Notes: generated by a model from the letters alone, not told the origin. DNA of 27,398 nucleotides from Chloroflexota bacterium (GCA_012515695.1 JAAYXX010000098.1:1-27398); one strand, 5' to 3'; positions 15,291-22,119 are shown, counted from the first letter of the stretch. Made by a program: numbers and translations.

Positions 15291-16922
15291 TTAGCGGGCC
15301 AGCTTGCGGCTCTGTCGCTTGCCCAGAACATGCGCCACGTTGGTGGCGATGGCGACGGCGACCAGAACGACAAACAAGGCGGCATACGCATCCGCCAGAT
15401 TCAGAGCGGTTGGCCGCACACCGGCTACCAGCTCGTACTCGGCAGCCTGGAACCCGCCGATCAGCGTCTGCAACTGGCCCGACTGCTGATAGGGCACCAG
15501 AATCGGCTCTGCCCTCGCCGTGACCAGCGCGTGCAGCGAGACCCCATTGCGGGTTCTGACTTGCTCGATCCATCGCCTGACCGACTGCGGATTATCCGAG
15601 AGGATGATGATATGGTCCACATCGCGCAGCGTAGCCAGCCCCCTGGTGGCGGGCAACTCGCTCAGGGGGGCGCGCGCGACGGCGTCGGTTCGGAAGGCAT
15701 TGGCGAGCGTGTTGTTCAGGGTACGCAAACCAGCCTCCACGCCCGGCAAATAGCCCAGAATGGCATAGTTCTCGCCATATTCCGCGTAGGCGGGCGAATC
15801 GGCGGCCACCTCGGTATAAATCTGCGACGCCACCCCCACGCCCGCCGGGTTGGTGCTCATCACCACCGAGCGCACAGACCGCGCCGCCAGATGGCGGATC
15901 ACCGCGCGCGCCAGGGGGTCCAACTCCCCGGCATAGGCCGGGTCATAGTCGAACGAAAGCATCACGGTGGTGTCCGCGGGCAAGTCTTGGATCAGCCGGG
16001 CCAGGGCAATCACCGACCCTTGCGGCTGCACCCAGGGGGTAATCCAGCCGCCGGTAAAGAACGGCACCAACGCGGCCATCAGCACCATCAGGTTTAGCAA
16101 CACGCGCCCGACGGCGGGCAGCGCGGGCGGGCGGGGCGGCAGTATCTCCTGGGAAGCCTCGCGCAACGGGGCGCGTTCGGTGGCAATCTGGTGGAACAGC
16201 CCGGCGTCATACCGATCAATCTCGTTAGGTGCCGCGTGATCAGTGGACTCGACGCGGTGGGCCGTAGCAATCGCCGGTGCCATCGGGAGCAGGTTGTCCA
16301 GATCGGCCAGCACATCCACCGTAGCCTCTGGCAATAAAGGCTGTTCCTGTTCCTGCTCTGGCTCCGACGGCTGGTCGGCTTCCGGTTCGATGACCGCTGG
16401 CTGCGCGACCTGCTCACCCGCCATCGGCGGCCACTCTGGCAGGCCCATCGGCGGCGGCACGTGTTGCTCCTCCGGCTCGGCCTGCTCCTCGCGCACGGAC
16501 GCGGCCTCAGGTGGCTCTTCCGCCTGCACAGGCTCTTCTGGCGCGGCCTCAGGAAGTCCCAATACTTGCACCGGCTCCTCTGGCTCGACAGCCGGAGCGG
16601 GCGGGGGCGCATCTTCCCGATCCTCCACGAGCCAACGCAATTCATCATCAATCTGGCTCCGCGGCTGAGCAGGGGGTTCGTCCGGCGGGGGGGCCACCCT
16701 CACCGGAGCAGGCGGCTCCGGCGGTTCCTCCGGCTCGCCCACATCCGCCGCATCGGGGATCAGCGCGCTAAGGCAGCGATGGCAAAAAGCGTTAGCGGCG
16801 GGGTTGGTGGCCCCGCAGACGGAACAAACCCGATACTCGAAAGAGGCCAGCGATCTATCGCAATACTGACAGGTCTCGGCGTCTTCGGGGTTCTTTTGGC
16901 CGCAATTAGGACATACTATCAT
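15291..16922 (-). CDS. Double zinc-ribbon, Pro/Glu-rich, two-TM protein with large soluble domain
   Basis: This 543-residue protein has four parts. Two N-terminal zinc ribbons, CPNC...CQYC (4-21) and CSVC...CHRC (33-50), are followed by a low-complexity Pro/Glu/Ala linker (about 62-265). A membrane segment (about 271-295) leads into a soluble alpha/beta-looking domain of about 210 residues (300-505, with DTTVMLSFDYD and DHIIILSDNP). A second membrane segment (510-533) comes before a short basic tail. The topology implies cytoplasmic zinc ribbons and an extracytoplasmic domain held by two TMs. The start at 16922 is preferred because the zinc ribbon begins there; an upstream ATG at 16976 would add 18 unrelated residues and a longer overlap. 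It overlaps the preceding gene by 17 bases. Part of the soluble domain resembles the DUF6754 protein at 17578-18363. Confidence 0.8.
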   Translation of the reverse strand: MIVCPNCGQKNPEDAETCQYCDRSLASFEYRVCSVCGATNPAANAFCHRCLSALIPDAADVGEPEEPPEPPAPVRVAPPPDEPPAQPRSQIDDELRWLVEDREDAPPPAPAVEPEEPVQVLGLPEAAPEEPVQAEEPPEAASVREEQAEPEEQHVPPPMGLPEWPPMAGEQVAQPAVIEPEADQPSEPEQEQEQPLLPEATVDVLADLDNLLPMAPAIATAHRVESTDHAAPNEIDRYDAGLFHQIATERAPLREASQEILPPRPPALPAVGRVLLNLMVLMAALVPFFTGGWITPWVQPQGSVIALARLIQDLPADTTVMLSFDYDPAYAGELDPLARAVIRHLAARSVRSVVMSTNPAGVGVASQIYTEVAADSPAYAEYGENYAILGYLPGVEAGLRTLNNTLANAFRTDAVARAPLSELPATRGLATLRDVDHIIILSDNPQSVRRWIEQVRTRNGVSLHALVTARAEPILVPYQQSGQLQTLIGGFQAAEYELVAGVRPTALNLADAYAALFVVLVAVAIATNVAHVLGKRQSRKLAR

Positions 16923-17574
16923 GCGCTCGCACTCCCGCCCTGGGCGCAGCAGCCCTGGCCGCCGGGGCCTGGGCATACGGACGGTCTACGCCGATCAGGA
17001 CACGCAATGAAGTGGCGATGGTGCCAAGAGCAGCCCCCAGCAAAATGCCCCGCACCCCCGCCGTGATGGGCACGGCCATGAGCCAATCCCGCACGAGGGA
17101 CAGGCCGGGGATAAGGGCGGCGCTAAAGGGCAACTGGATAAAGAACATGATCAGGCTGGTCGCCAGCAGGATAAACGCCTGCGCGTTTTTCAGTCGAAAA
17201 GCCCGGTAGACGGCGCTGACAACAAAAAAGGCCAGCAGCGCGGCCATCGTGGATTGGAGGGGAAAGTACAAGTAATTGAAAAGCCAGGCAAAGGTGGTGG
17301 AATTGGGCAGCAGCACGCCCACCGCCAGGGTTCCCAGCAGGGCGAGAATCAACACCAGACTGAGCGCTCGATGGCGCTCGCCGCTCACCAGCCGCCGCGC
17401 ATGGTTGGCGAGAATATTCAGGATACCCAGCAAGAGGGCAAAGGCCGCGAGGATAGTGACCCCTTCAACCAGAACCATCCCCACCGTATCCAGCAATGGC
17501 TCGCTGACAAAGAAATCGAGCAGCGTCCAGATTCCGCAGAGGATGGCTACGGCGACAGGCAAGATTTTTCTCAT
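16906..17574 (-). CDS. Polytopic membrane protein of the ASKHA/DUF6754 operon (about 6 TM)
   Basis: This 222-residue hydrophobic protein has likely membrane segments at about 5-24, 33-56, 70-90, 103-124, 130-150 and 165-190, then a basic Ala/Arg-rich tail (205-220). A short positive loop, NHARRLVSGERHRA (57-70), separates segments 2 and 3. GGAG precedes the ATG by about 9 bases, and the start is 3 bases after the stop of the DUF6754 gene. It has the same size and segment number as the other polytopic protein (14491-15216), but I see no convincing sequence identity between them. No family is recognised. Its position between two TM-anchored proteins suggests a core membrane component. Confidence 0.8.
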   Translation of the reverse strand: MRKILPVAVAILCGIWTLLDFFVSEPLLDTVGMVLVEGVTILAAFALLLGILNILANHARRLVSGERHRALSLVLILALLGTLAVGVLLPNSTTFAWLFNYLYFPLQSTMAALLAFFVVSAVYRAFRLKNAQAFILLATSLIMFFIQLPFSAALIPGLSLVRDWLMAVPITAGVRGILLGAALGTIATSLRVLIGVDRPYAQAPAARAAAPRAGVRAHDSMS

Positions 17575-17577
17575 ACA

Positions 17578-18363
17578 TCAGCTCCAGTAACCCAGCGAGA
17601 CCAGGACTACGCCCACGATAATCGAGAGGATAAGCACCACGCGCAGCACATCCTGAGCGGCCAGGCTGCCCAGGTGGCTGGGGCGATGGAGATACGCTCC
17701 GGCAGCATAGACATCCTCCCCGACCACCGTGTCATCGAGGGCAGCAGAGAGCAGCGCTGCCGATTCGGGGCCAGCAGCGCCGCCCACCTGAGGAAAGCCG
17801 CGATCTGCGACCGCTTCCGCGATCCACAAACCTTCCGGGCCAAACTCGCCCAGGAAGAGATTACCCAAATACCGGCGGTCCTGCAAGGTAGACAGCGTTC
17901 CGGCGGAATAAGCTTGAGGCGTCGCCCCGTAAAAGCTGACCTCCTTGCCGGTGTAACGCTCCGGGTAGCCCACCTCCGAGCGGGCGGCCTGCAAGACACC
18001 CTGCGCCCCGGCGAGCAATGTCGCGTCTCCGGCGCTGGCCTGCACCGGCTGGTTCGAGATAGCCGCATTGCGGGCAACATAATCGAACACGACCAGGCCC
18101 ATCAGCGAGTCGGACGTGGCCTCTGTGCCGACGCGCCCGGTGCCCAGCGTCACGTGGATAGGGTAGCCCGTCTCTGTCGCCTGACTGGCGAGACGGCGAA
18201 TAGTCTCATACGCGGGAATAGAGCGGAGGGGGAAATGGCGTTCCTCCCGGGCGCGGACGGTAAACGCAATCAGCAACGGTATCAAGATAATGAGCAACAG
18301 CACGGCGATGATATCGACTGAGGACGACAGGAGCGAGTCGATTAACAACGTGAAGGACGGCAT
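17578..18363 (-). CDS. DUF6754 domain protein, N- and C-terminally membrane anchored
   Basis: This 261-residue protein begins with a membrane segment (about 17-35). The basic, conserved stretch RAREERHFPLRSIPAYETI (37-55) and ETGYPIHVTLGTG (64-76), which I recognise as the DUF6754 signature, follow. A soluble alpha/beta domain runs to about 228, and a final membrane segment (240-259) ends the protein. DUF6754 has no established function. A strong AGGAGGG lies 3 to 5 bases before the ATG. It starts 17 bases after the small amphipathic-protein gene and ends 3 bases before the next membrane-protein gene. The stretch around 105-160 resembles part of the soluble domain of the zinc-ribbon protein, hinting at a shared fold. 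Confidence 0.85.
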   Translation of the reverse strand: MPSFTLLIDSLLSSSVDIIAVLLLIILIPLLIAFTVRAREERHFPLRSIPAYETIRRLASQATETGYPIHVTLGTGRVGTEATSDSLMGLVVFDYVARNAAISNQPVQASAGDATLLAGAQGVLQAARSEVGYPERYTGKEVSFYGATPQAYSAGTLSTLQDRRYLGNLFLGEFGPEGLWIAEAVADRGFPQVGGAAGPESAALLSAALDDTVVGEDVYAAGAYLHRPSHLGSLAAQDVLRVVLILSIIVGVVLVSLGYWS

Positions 18364-18380
18364 CTACCCTCCTAACAAGC

Positions 18381-18671
18381 TTATGCGGCAGGGTCGTGAC
18401 GTTGGTTTTCCAGCAACTTCAAAAGTGTATCTAATTGTTGAGGGTCTTGGAGCAGGCTCGCATATCGGCGGGCAAACGTTGCGCCCCACGGACTCACAAG
18501 CGGGTCCAGCAGGAGCAAGAGTTGGCTACCGATAAAAGCCACGGGCCTGCACATCTCCAAGAGCACAATAGCAGGCACTGTCAATTTGCGCCCGGCCAGA
18601 TCACTCGCAAGGTTCTGAATCCAGGCCCGTTCCTCTTGTTCAGGGCAGCGAGTGCTGTCCATTCTTTCCAT
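18381..18671 (-). CDS. Small uncharacterised protein with hydrophobic central helix
   Basis: This 96-residue protein is the second gene of the operon. The central stretch TVPAIVLLEMCRPVAFIGSQ (31-50) plus LLLLLDPLV is hydrophobic but contains Glu, Arg and Asp, so it looks more like an amphipathic or in-plane membrane helix than a plain TM segment. The C-terminus is helical (ARRYASLLQDPQQLDTLLKLLENQ). It overlaps the end of the HEAT-repeat gene by about 32 bases. A much longer in-frame reading starting at 18785 is possible but would overlap by 146 bases and has an unlikely composition. The ATG at 18662 (three codons in) is an alternative start, with GGAAAG just upstream. I do not recognise a named family. 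Confidence 0.65.
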   Translation of the reverse strand: MERMDSTRCPEQEERAWIQNLASDLAGRKLTVPAIVLLEMCRPVAFIGSQLLLLLDPLVSPWGATFARRYASLLQDPQQLDTLLKLLENQRHDPAA

Positions 18672-19602
18672 TCTGCGAGCCGTTCGCCTGCCGCTTTTTC
18701 TGTGCGCGTCGCTGTAGCGCATAGAACGTTCGGCGCAAGCGGTTGAACGCGCCTCGTTCTCGCCTATCAATGGCTTCCAGCGCATCGGCAGCTATATCCG
18801 CGATGGATTGCCCAAACAGGGCGCTATCATCCTCAAGAAGCTGTTGCAAGGCGGGATACGAACCAGACGTGCCAATCTGTCCCAGGCCGCGAACGGCATA
18901 CCAGCGAATGGCCGCGTCGGGGCTAGAGGCAGCCCGCTCCAGCGCCTCCCGCGCTTTGGTCGTGTGGATATGCCCCAACGCCATAACGGCGCTACAACAG
19001 ACCAGTTGGTGAGGATCATGCAGGGCATTTTCGAGGGCTGGCACGGCTTGAGCTGCGCCCACAGCACCCAGGGCTGCCGCCGCCGCCCGGCGCACCCACA
19101 TAGACGAGTCCGACAGGGCCGACGTCAGAGCAGGCACAGCCGCGACGTCTTTAATCTGTCCGAGGGCACTGGCTGCGCTCACGCGCACGAGGGGTTCGCG
19201 ATCTTCCAAAGCCTGAGAGAGAAAAGTGACCACCGTTTCGTGGTCCCAATGGGCCAACGATTCAGCCACAGCGGCGCGTCGCAAGGGGTTGGGGTCTTGG
19301 AGGGCCTGGCGCATTTGCAGCAGCAACCCAGTGAAGGTCAACTCGGTAGACTGGGTATTCCAGGCGTGCAACCCGAGCCGCGCCCTTCGGCGCAGTTGGG
19401 CAGCCGTACGGGCCAGGGCCAACCCGGCCTCAGAGCGAGCAATAGGGTCTTCGTGACCCATCCAGGCTATCAGCTTTTCCACACTATCAGGGGTTGTCTC
19501 CCCCGCCAAAGCAGAGATTTCTTGCAAGCACGAAACAGTCTGATCCAATATGCGAGTTCCAGCCTGCACCGCAGAAACACCAACGCTGCTGTACGAGCTC
19601 AA
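18640..19602 (-). CDS. HEAT-repeat (PBS-lyase-type) protein, first gene of the operon
   Basis: This 320-residue protein is built of helical HEAT repeats with the usual spacing of about 31 residues: NPLRRAAVAESLAHW, EPLVRVSAASALGQIKDVAA, SSMWVRRAAAAALGAVGAAQA, HQLVCCSAVMALGHIHTTKA and AAIRWYAVRGLGQIG. A basic C-terminal tail (RLRRTFYALQRRAQKKRQ) follows. Such proteins are scaffolds for protein contacts. Although some HEAT proteins act as phycobilin lyases, no pigment gene is nearby. It has no signal peptide or TM segment. The start is TTG at 19602, supported by GGAG about 8 bases upstream and by a promoter at 19662-19690, which leaves a 53-base leader. It probably provides the cytoplasmic docking platform of the operon's products. 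Confidence 0.85.
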   Translation of the reverse strand: MSSYSSVGVSAVQAGTRILDQTVSCLQEISALAGETTPDSVEKLIAWMGHEDPIARSEAGLALARTAAQLRRRARLGLHAWNTQSTELTFTGLLLQMRQALQDPNPLRRAAVAESLAHWDHETVVTFLSQALEDREPLVRVSAASALGQIKDVAAVPALTSALSDSSMWVRRAAAAALGAVGAAQAVPALENALHDPHQLVCCSAVMALGHIHTTKAREALERAASSPDAAIRWYAVRGLGQIGTSGSYPALQQLLEDDSALFGQSIADIAADALEAIDRRERGAFNRLRRTFYALQRRAQKKRQANGSQNGKNGQHSLP

Positions 19603-19661
19603 GTTTTCTTCTCCGTCTCACCGTGATGGTAATGACTGTCTGGCAGAGCCAAGACATGTCC

Positions 19662-19690
19662 AGTATACCACGCCTTAGAGCCATCTGCAA
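19662..19690 (-). promoter_or_regulatory. Extended -10 promoter of the eight-gene operon
   Basis: On the minus strand TTGCAG (19690-19685) and TATACT (19667-19662) are 17 bases apart, and TGG directly precedes the -10 box. The predicted start is near 19655. It is the only good promoter I see for the whole 19602-11664 gene string. Confidence 0.7.
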
Positions 19691-19779
19691 GCAAATTGTT
19701 GAGACGACCAAATCTGGCCTTTACGTCTATCAGCGATACAGCAACCGGCCCGCCCCCTGGCCCCAAAGCGTATTTTTGC

Positions 19780-19789
19780 TCTCGCGAGA
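19780..19789. promoter_or_regulatory. Perfect 10-bp palindrome upstream of the transporter promoter
   Basis: TCTCGCGAGA reads the same on both strands and ends 3 bases before the -35 hexamer at 19793. That position suits an activator or repressor dimer site. Confidence 0.4.
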
Positions 19790-19792
19790 CAC

Positions 19793-19821
19793 TTGAAAAG
19801 AAAAACAACATGTGCTAGAAT
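19793..19821 (+). promoter_or_regulatory. Strong extended -10 promoter for the YaaH-type transporter
   Basis: TTGAAA (19793-19798) and TAGAAT (19816-19821) are 17 bases apart, and TGC directly precedes the -10 box. The predicted start near 19828 leaves an unusually long leader of about 430 bases before the start codon at 20260. Confidence 0.75.
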
Positions 19822-19834
19822 AATGGATGAATAT

Positions 19835-19857
19835 CCGGTCTACATATTGCAGACCGG
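19835..19857 (+). other. Hairpin at the 5' end of the transporter leader
   Basis: CCGGTCT (19835-19841) pairs with AGACCGG (19851-19857) over a 9-base loop. It would begin about 7 bases after the predicted transcript start, where 5' hairpins often stabilise mRNA. Confidence 0.5.
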
Positions 19858-20122
19858 TGACACTTGACACACGGTGAGCTTGGCTTCGGCGTGATGACGC
19901 TGTGGCATACGAAACCTGTGCAATCTTTGCGGGGCTACGCCTCACTAGCATTCGCCACTTGCATCCCCACACATCTTGCCCATCAGCTATCGGCCCACGT
20001 TGGCCTTCACTCCATCTGATTGTCGGACATGATCCCAGGTTCACACATGCATGTAGCTCGGCGCGAGTCGTCACCCATCCCACCATCTCTTGGACCTTGC
20101 CTTTCGATCCGGCTCCAAGTCA

Positions 20123-20150
20123 TCCGGCAGGGTGAAGCCCATCTGCCGGA
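20123..20150 (+). other. Leader hairpin ahead of the transporter gene
   Basis: TCCGGCAG (20123-20130) pairs with CTGCCGGA (20143-20150), a perfect 8-bp stem with a 12-base loop, about 110 bases before the start codon. No T-run follows, so it is not a simple terminator. It could be part of a folded regulatory leader. Confidence 0.45.
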
Positions 20151-20259
20151 CGGCAAACAGGGGCATACGCCTCTTCATCTGCCAACACGATTGGCTGTCG
20201 CGCGCCAGAGGACAGCATGGTCGGTTTTGTCTTGGTGATTAGATGAGAGGAGAATGATA

Positions 20260-21012
20260 ATGACTCCAGATGGCAATGGTCGTGTGAGAGTAACGGAAAG
20301 GGAAGAAGTTAGAGCACGCGAGGAGATGCGGCCGATTGAGGAACAGGTCGAAAGAGCAGAGACGCGGATATCGCTATCACCCGTCGCTTCGCCCAGCATC
20401 CTGGGTTTCTTTGCGCTAGGGCACGCCAGCTGGATCGTCGGGGGTTTTCTGGCGAACTGGTTTGGCGCCCCGGCAGCAGGGTCGCTGTTCTTCCCGTTCC
20501 TGTTAGCTTTCGGTGGCCTGGGCATGTTCCTGGCAGGCATGTGGGCGTTCCGCGCCCGTGACCACCTGGGCTCCTTTGCGTTCACCATGTGGGGCACGCT
20601 CTGGCTTGCCCTCGGAGCGATCACATTGTTCTTGGACGGCGATGCCGCGGCGGCACTGACTACAACGAACGTACCCCTTGGCATGATCTTTGTAGCAATA
20701 GCAGCGGCGACCTGGATTGCGACAATCGCCTCCGCATGGCGCAACCTCGCGTCCCTGATCACATGGGGCCTTGCGGCTGCGGCTGCCACTGCGATGGCCA
20801 TTGGCGCTTTGACGGGAGCTACCGGTTGGTTCGTTGTCGCCGGGTGGCTCCTGGTCGCAACAGCAGTTCTGGCCTGGTACACCGCGGCTGCGCGGCTGTT
20901 CAACACGATGGCCGGGCACATGGTCCTGCCTGTCGGCCAGCTTGGGGGCGCTCGCAGGAGAGTCTCGCTGGATGCTGGCCTGAACGAACCCGGCATCACA
21001 GAGGGCTGGTAA
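20260..21012 (+). CDS. GPR1/FUN34/YaaH (SatP) family acetate/succinate transporter
   Basis: This 250-residue protein resembles the AceTr family, which moves acetate, succinate or related small organic acids across the inner membrane. An acidic, charged cytoplasmic head (about 10-36) precedes six membrane segments between about 46 and 212. The most telling stretch is FGGLGMFLAGMWAFRARDHLGSFAFTMWGTLWLALG (84-119), matching the family's conserved second and third helices. The C-terminal helix ends in YTAAARLFNTMAGHMVLPVG (207-226). The classic N-terminal NPAPLG motif of SatP is replaced here by ASPSILGFFALG (43-54), so substrate choice may differ. The second of two nearby ATGs (20260, not 20254) is chosen because the AGAGGAG site lies 7 bases before it. 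It is a single gene with a strong promoter, long leader and strong terminator. Confidence 0.85.
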   Translation: MTPDGNGRVRVTEREEVRAREEMRPIEEQVERAETRISLSPVASPSILGFFALGHASWIVGGFLANWFGAPAAGSLFFPFLLAFGGLGMFLAGMWAFRARDHLGSFAFTMWGTLWLALGAITLFLDGDAAAALTTTNVPLGMIFVAIAAATWIATIASAWRNLASLITWGLAAAAATAMAIGALTGATGWFVVAGWLLVATAVLAWYTAAARLFNTMAGHMVLPVGQLGGARRRVSLDAGLNEPGITEGW

Positions 21013-21043
21013 GCAACAACACGTCCACGGTGGCGTGTGTTGC
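21013..21043 (+). other. Hairpin just after the transporter stop codon
   Basis: GCAAC-A-ACACG (21013-21023) pairs with CGTGT-GTTGC (21034-21043), a 10-bp stem with one bulged base and a 10-base loop. It begins at the stop codon and precedes the true terminator, so it may protect the mRNA 3' end. Confidence 0.5.
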
Positions 21044-21108
21044 CGTGGAGCCATAGTCCTGCGAGGGAATCCGGCGTTGCTTTGCCCCTTGCAGGTTGAA
21101 ACAAGCGC

Positions 21109-21145
21109 GCATCGAGAGGGCCTCCCTCTCGATGCCGCGTTTTTT
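21109..21145 (+). terminator. Rho-independent terminator of the transporter gene
   Basis: A perfect 12-bp stem, GCATCGAGAGGG (21109-21120) with CCCTCTCGATGC (21124-21135), has a 3-base loop and is followed by CGCG and six T residues (21140-21145). Confidence 0.92.
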
Positions 21146-21187
21146 CATGCCCTCGCCCGTCTCTCTCAAGGCGGCGCGTCACGGGAT

Positions 21188-21215
21188 TTGACAAGAGGCC
21201 GGGCCTGTATATACT
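21188..21215 (+). promoter_or_regulatory. Promoter of the tRNA gene
   Basis: A perfect TTGACA (21188-21193) and TATACT (21210-21215) are 16 bases apart. The tRNA begins 17 bases after the -10 box, leaving a short 5' leader for RNase P. Confidence 0.75.
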
Positions 21216-21232
21216 ACAAGTAGAAATAGCAA

Positions 21233-21308
21233 GCGGGTGTAACTCAGTTGGCAGAGTGTCTGCTTCCCAAGCAGAATGTCGTGGGTTCGAATCCCATCAC
21301 CCGCTCCA
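21233..21308 (+). tRNA. tRNA-Gly (anticodon CCC)
   Basis: This 76-base sequence folds as a standard cloverleaf. The acceptor stem is GCGGGTG with CACCCGC, and the anticodon stem is TCTGC with GCAGA around the loop TTCCCAA, giving anticodon CCC. The T arm is GTGGG-TTCGAAT-CCCAT. The 3' CCA is encoded. It reads GGG glycine codons. It stands alone with its own promoter and a terminator-like hairpin downstream. No duplicated 3'-end fragment that would mark an integrated element was noticed nearby. Confidence 0.97.
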
Positions 21309-21342
21309 TACAAGATATAGTAGCTTCCAGGGAATCGGACCA

Positions 21343-21379
21343 CTAGGGGTTGTGGTTCATCTCCCTAGGAGGCTTTTTT
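21343..21379 (+). terminator. Terminator of the tRNA gene
   Basis: CTAGGGG (21343-21349) pairs with TCCCTAG (21362-21368), using one G-T pair, and a six-T run follows at 21374-21379. The loop is 12 bases, so strength is moderate. Confidence 0.6.
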
Positions 21380-21411
21380 ATATGTTGGAGCGCCTCCGCG
21401 CCGCACGCCCC

Positions 21412-21969
21412 TTACCCCTCGCGTTTGCGCTTTTGCCATTCTTCCCTGGTAATCTCGAACGAATAGCCGATAAACTCGATGGGTTCCCCTTCTGGCGTGT
21501 TCCGGAACGAAACAACGCTTTCCCCCGTCTTGCGAAAGCCCAGCCTTTGCTGCAACCGGCGAGACGGCAGGTTCGCCTCCGCTGTGCCGCTGGTCACTCG
21601 ATCGGCAGCCAGCGCGTCAAAAGCATAGTCGAGTACCGCCCGGCACCCCTCTGTGGCGTACCCCCGGCCATGATACGCCGCGTGGAAGCGATAGCCGAGG
21701 TCATATTCCACGCCATCCGCCTGCTCGTTCCGCGTCAGCGAGATGAACCCGATGAACTCGGCGGTTGATTTCAGACAGACCGCGATAAAGCCATCATTCC
21801 CGGCCAGATCGCTCGCGATGCGCTTGATCTCTTCCTCGGTGGTGGGCCAGGGGTAATCATAGGCCCAATACTCGGAGGTTTCGGCCTGAATGGCTATCTC
21901 CAGGAGCCTCTGCCAATCCTCCGCGAGTAGATTTCGGATAACGAGTCGCTCTGTCTCCAGGTTGATCAT
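21412..21969 (-). CDS. GNAT family N-acetyltransferase, RimJ/RimL-like
   Basis: This 185-residue protein opens with LETERLVIRNLLAEDW (4-19), the usual start of RimJ/RimL-type enzymes. It contains the acetyl-CoA-binding motif YHGRGYATEGCRAVLDYAF (99-117), followed by AEANLPSRRLQQRLGFRKTG (130-149), where family members align the second half of the site. These enzymes transfer acetyl groups to protein N-termini or to small amines. The acceptor here is unknown. The start at 21969 is chosen because the family begins there and AAGGGG lies about 7 bases upstream. A longer reading from 22047 adds 26 residues without a family match. It diverges from the MFS gene at 22166. Confidence 0.9.
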   Translation of the reverse strand: MINLETERLVIRNLLAEDWQRLLEIAIQAETSEYWAYDYPWPTTEEEIKRIASDLAGNDGFIAVCLKSTAEFIGFISLTRNEQADGVEYDLGYRFHAAYHGRGYATEGCRAVLDYAFDALAADRVTSGTAEANLPSRRLQQRLGFRKTGESVVSFRNTPEGEPIEFIGYSFEITREEWQKRKREG

Positions 21970-22061
21970 TGTCGCCCCTTTCCCGAAACGGACAAGGAAT
22001 TGCTCGGCCCCTGCCATCGCGCGAGCGCCCGCGCTGTTCGCCAGCACATCCAGCCGCCAAC

Positions 22062-22070
22062 ATTATACCA
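22062..22070 (-). promoter_or_regulatory. Extended -10 promoter for the RimJ/RimL-like gene
   Basis: On the minus strand TGG-TATAAT occupies 22070-22062, a consensus extended -10. No good -35 hexamer is visible, as is allowed for this promoter class. The predicted start is near 22055. Confidence 0.5.
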
Positions 22071-22110
22071 GCCTCCGAATCGCGTGGCTATACCCATTTG
22101 CGCCGATCCA

Positions 22111-22119
22111 TGCTACAAT
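22111..22119 (+). promoter_or_regulatory. Extended -10 promoter for the MFS gene
   Basis: TGC-TACAAT at 22111-22119 is a good extended -10; the -35 region is poor. The predicted start near 22126 gives a leader of about 40 bases before the GTG at 22166. Confidence 0.45.

Larger units (their letters stand above)
19603..20259. other. 657-base non-coding regulatory spacer
   Basis: This is the only long gene-free stretch. From left to right it holds the 53-base leader of the HEAT operon, its leftward promoter (19662-19690), a 10-bp palindrome (19780-19789), a strong rightward promoter (19793-19821), a hairpin at the predicted 5' end (19835-19857), about 265 bases without a feature I can name, and an 8-bp-stem hairpin (20123-20150) ahead of the transporter start. 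Short open frames here have no ribosome site or recognisable product. I cannot match the leader to a known riboswitch class. Confidence 0.7.

Noticed and set aside
18640..19602. HEAT-repeat protein as a phycobilin lyase
   Set aside because: The repeats resemble PBS-lyase HEAT units, but no phycobiliprotein or pigment gene is present and such repeats are common scaffolds.
19902..20135. Small open frame (77 codons) in the transporter leader
   Set aside because: No ribosome site, odd His/Ser/Pro-rich composition and no continuity with a known peptide; treated as untranslated leader.
20175..21194. Open frame of 339 codons on the minus strand over the YaaH-type transporter
   Set aside because: The plus strand shows a six-TM protein with family motifs, ribosome site, promoter and terminator. 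The minus frame runs through that terminator and has atypical composition.
21233..21308. The tRNA-Gly gene as an integration site of a mobile island
   Set aside because: No integrase and no second copy of the tRNA 3' end were noticed in the window, and the flanking genes look like ordinary chromosomal genes.
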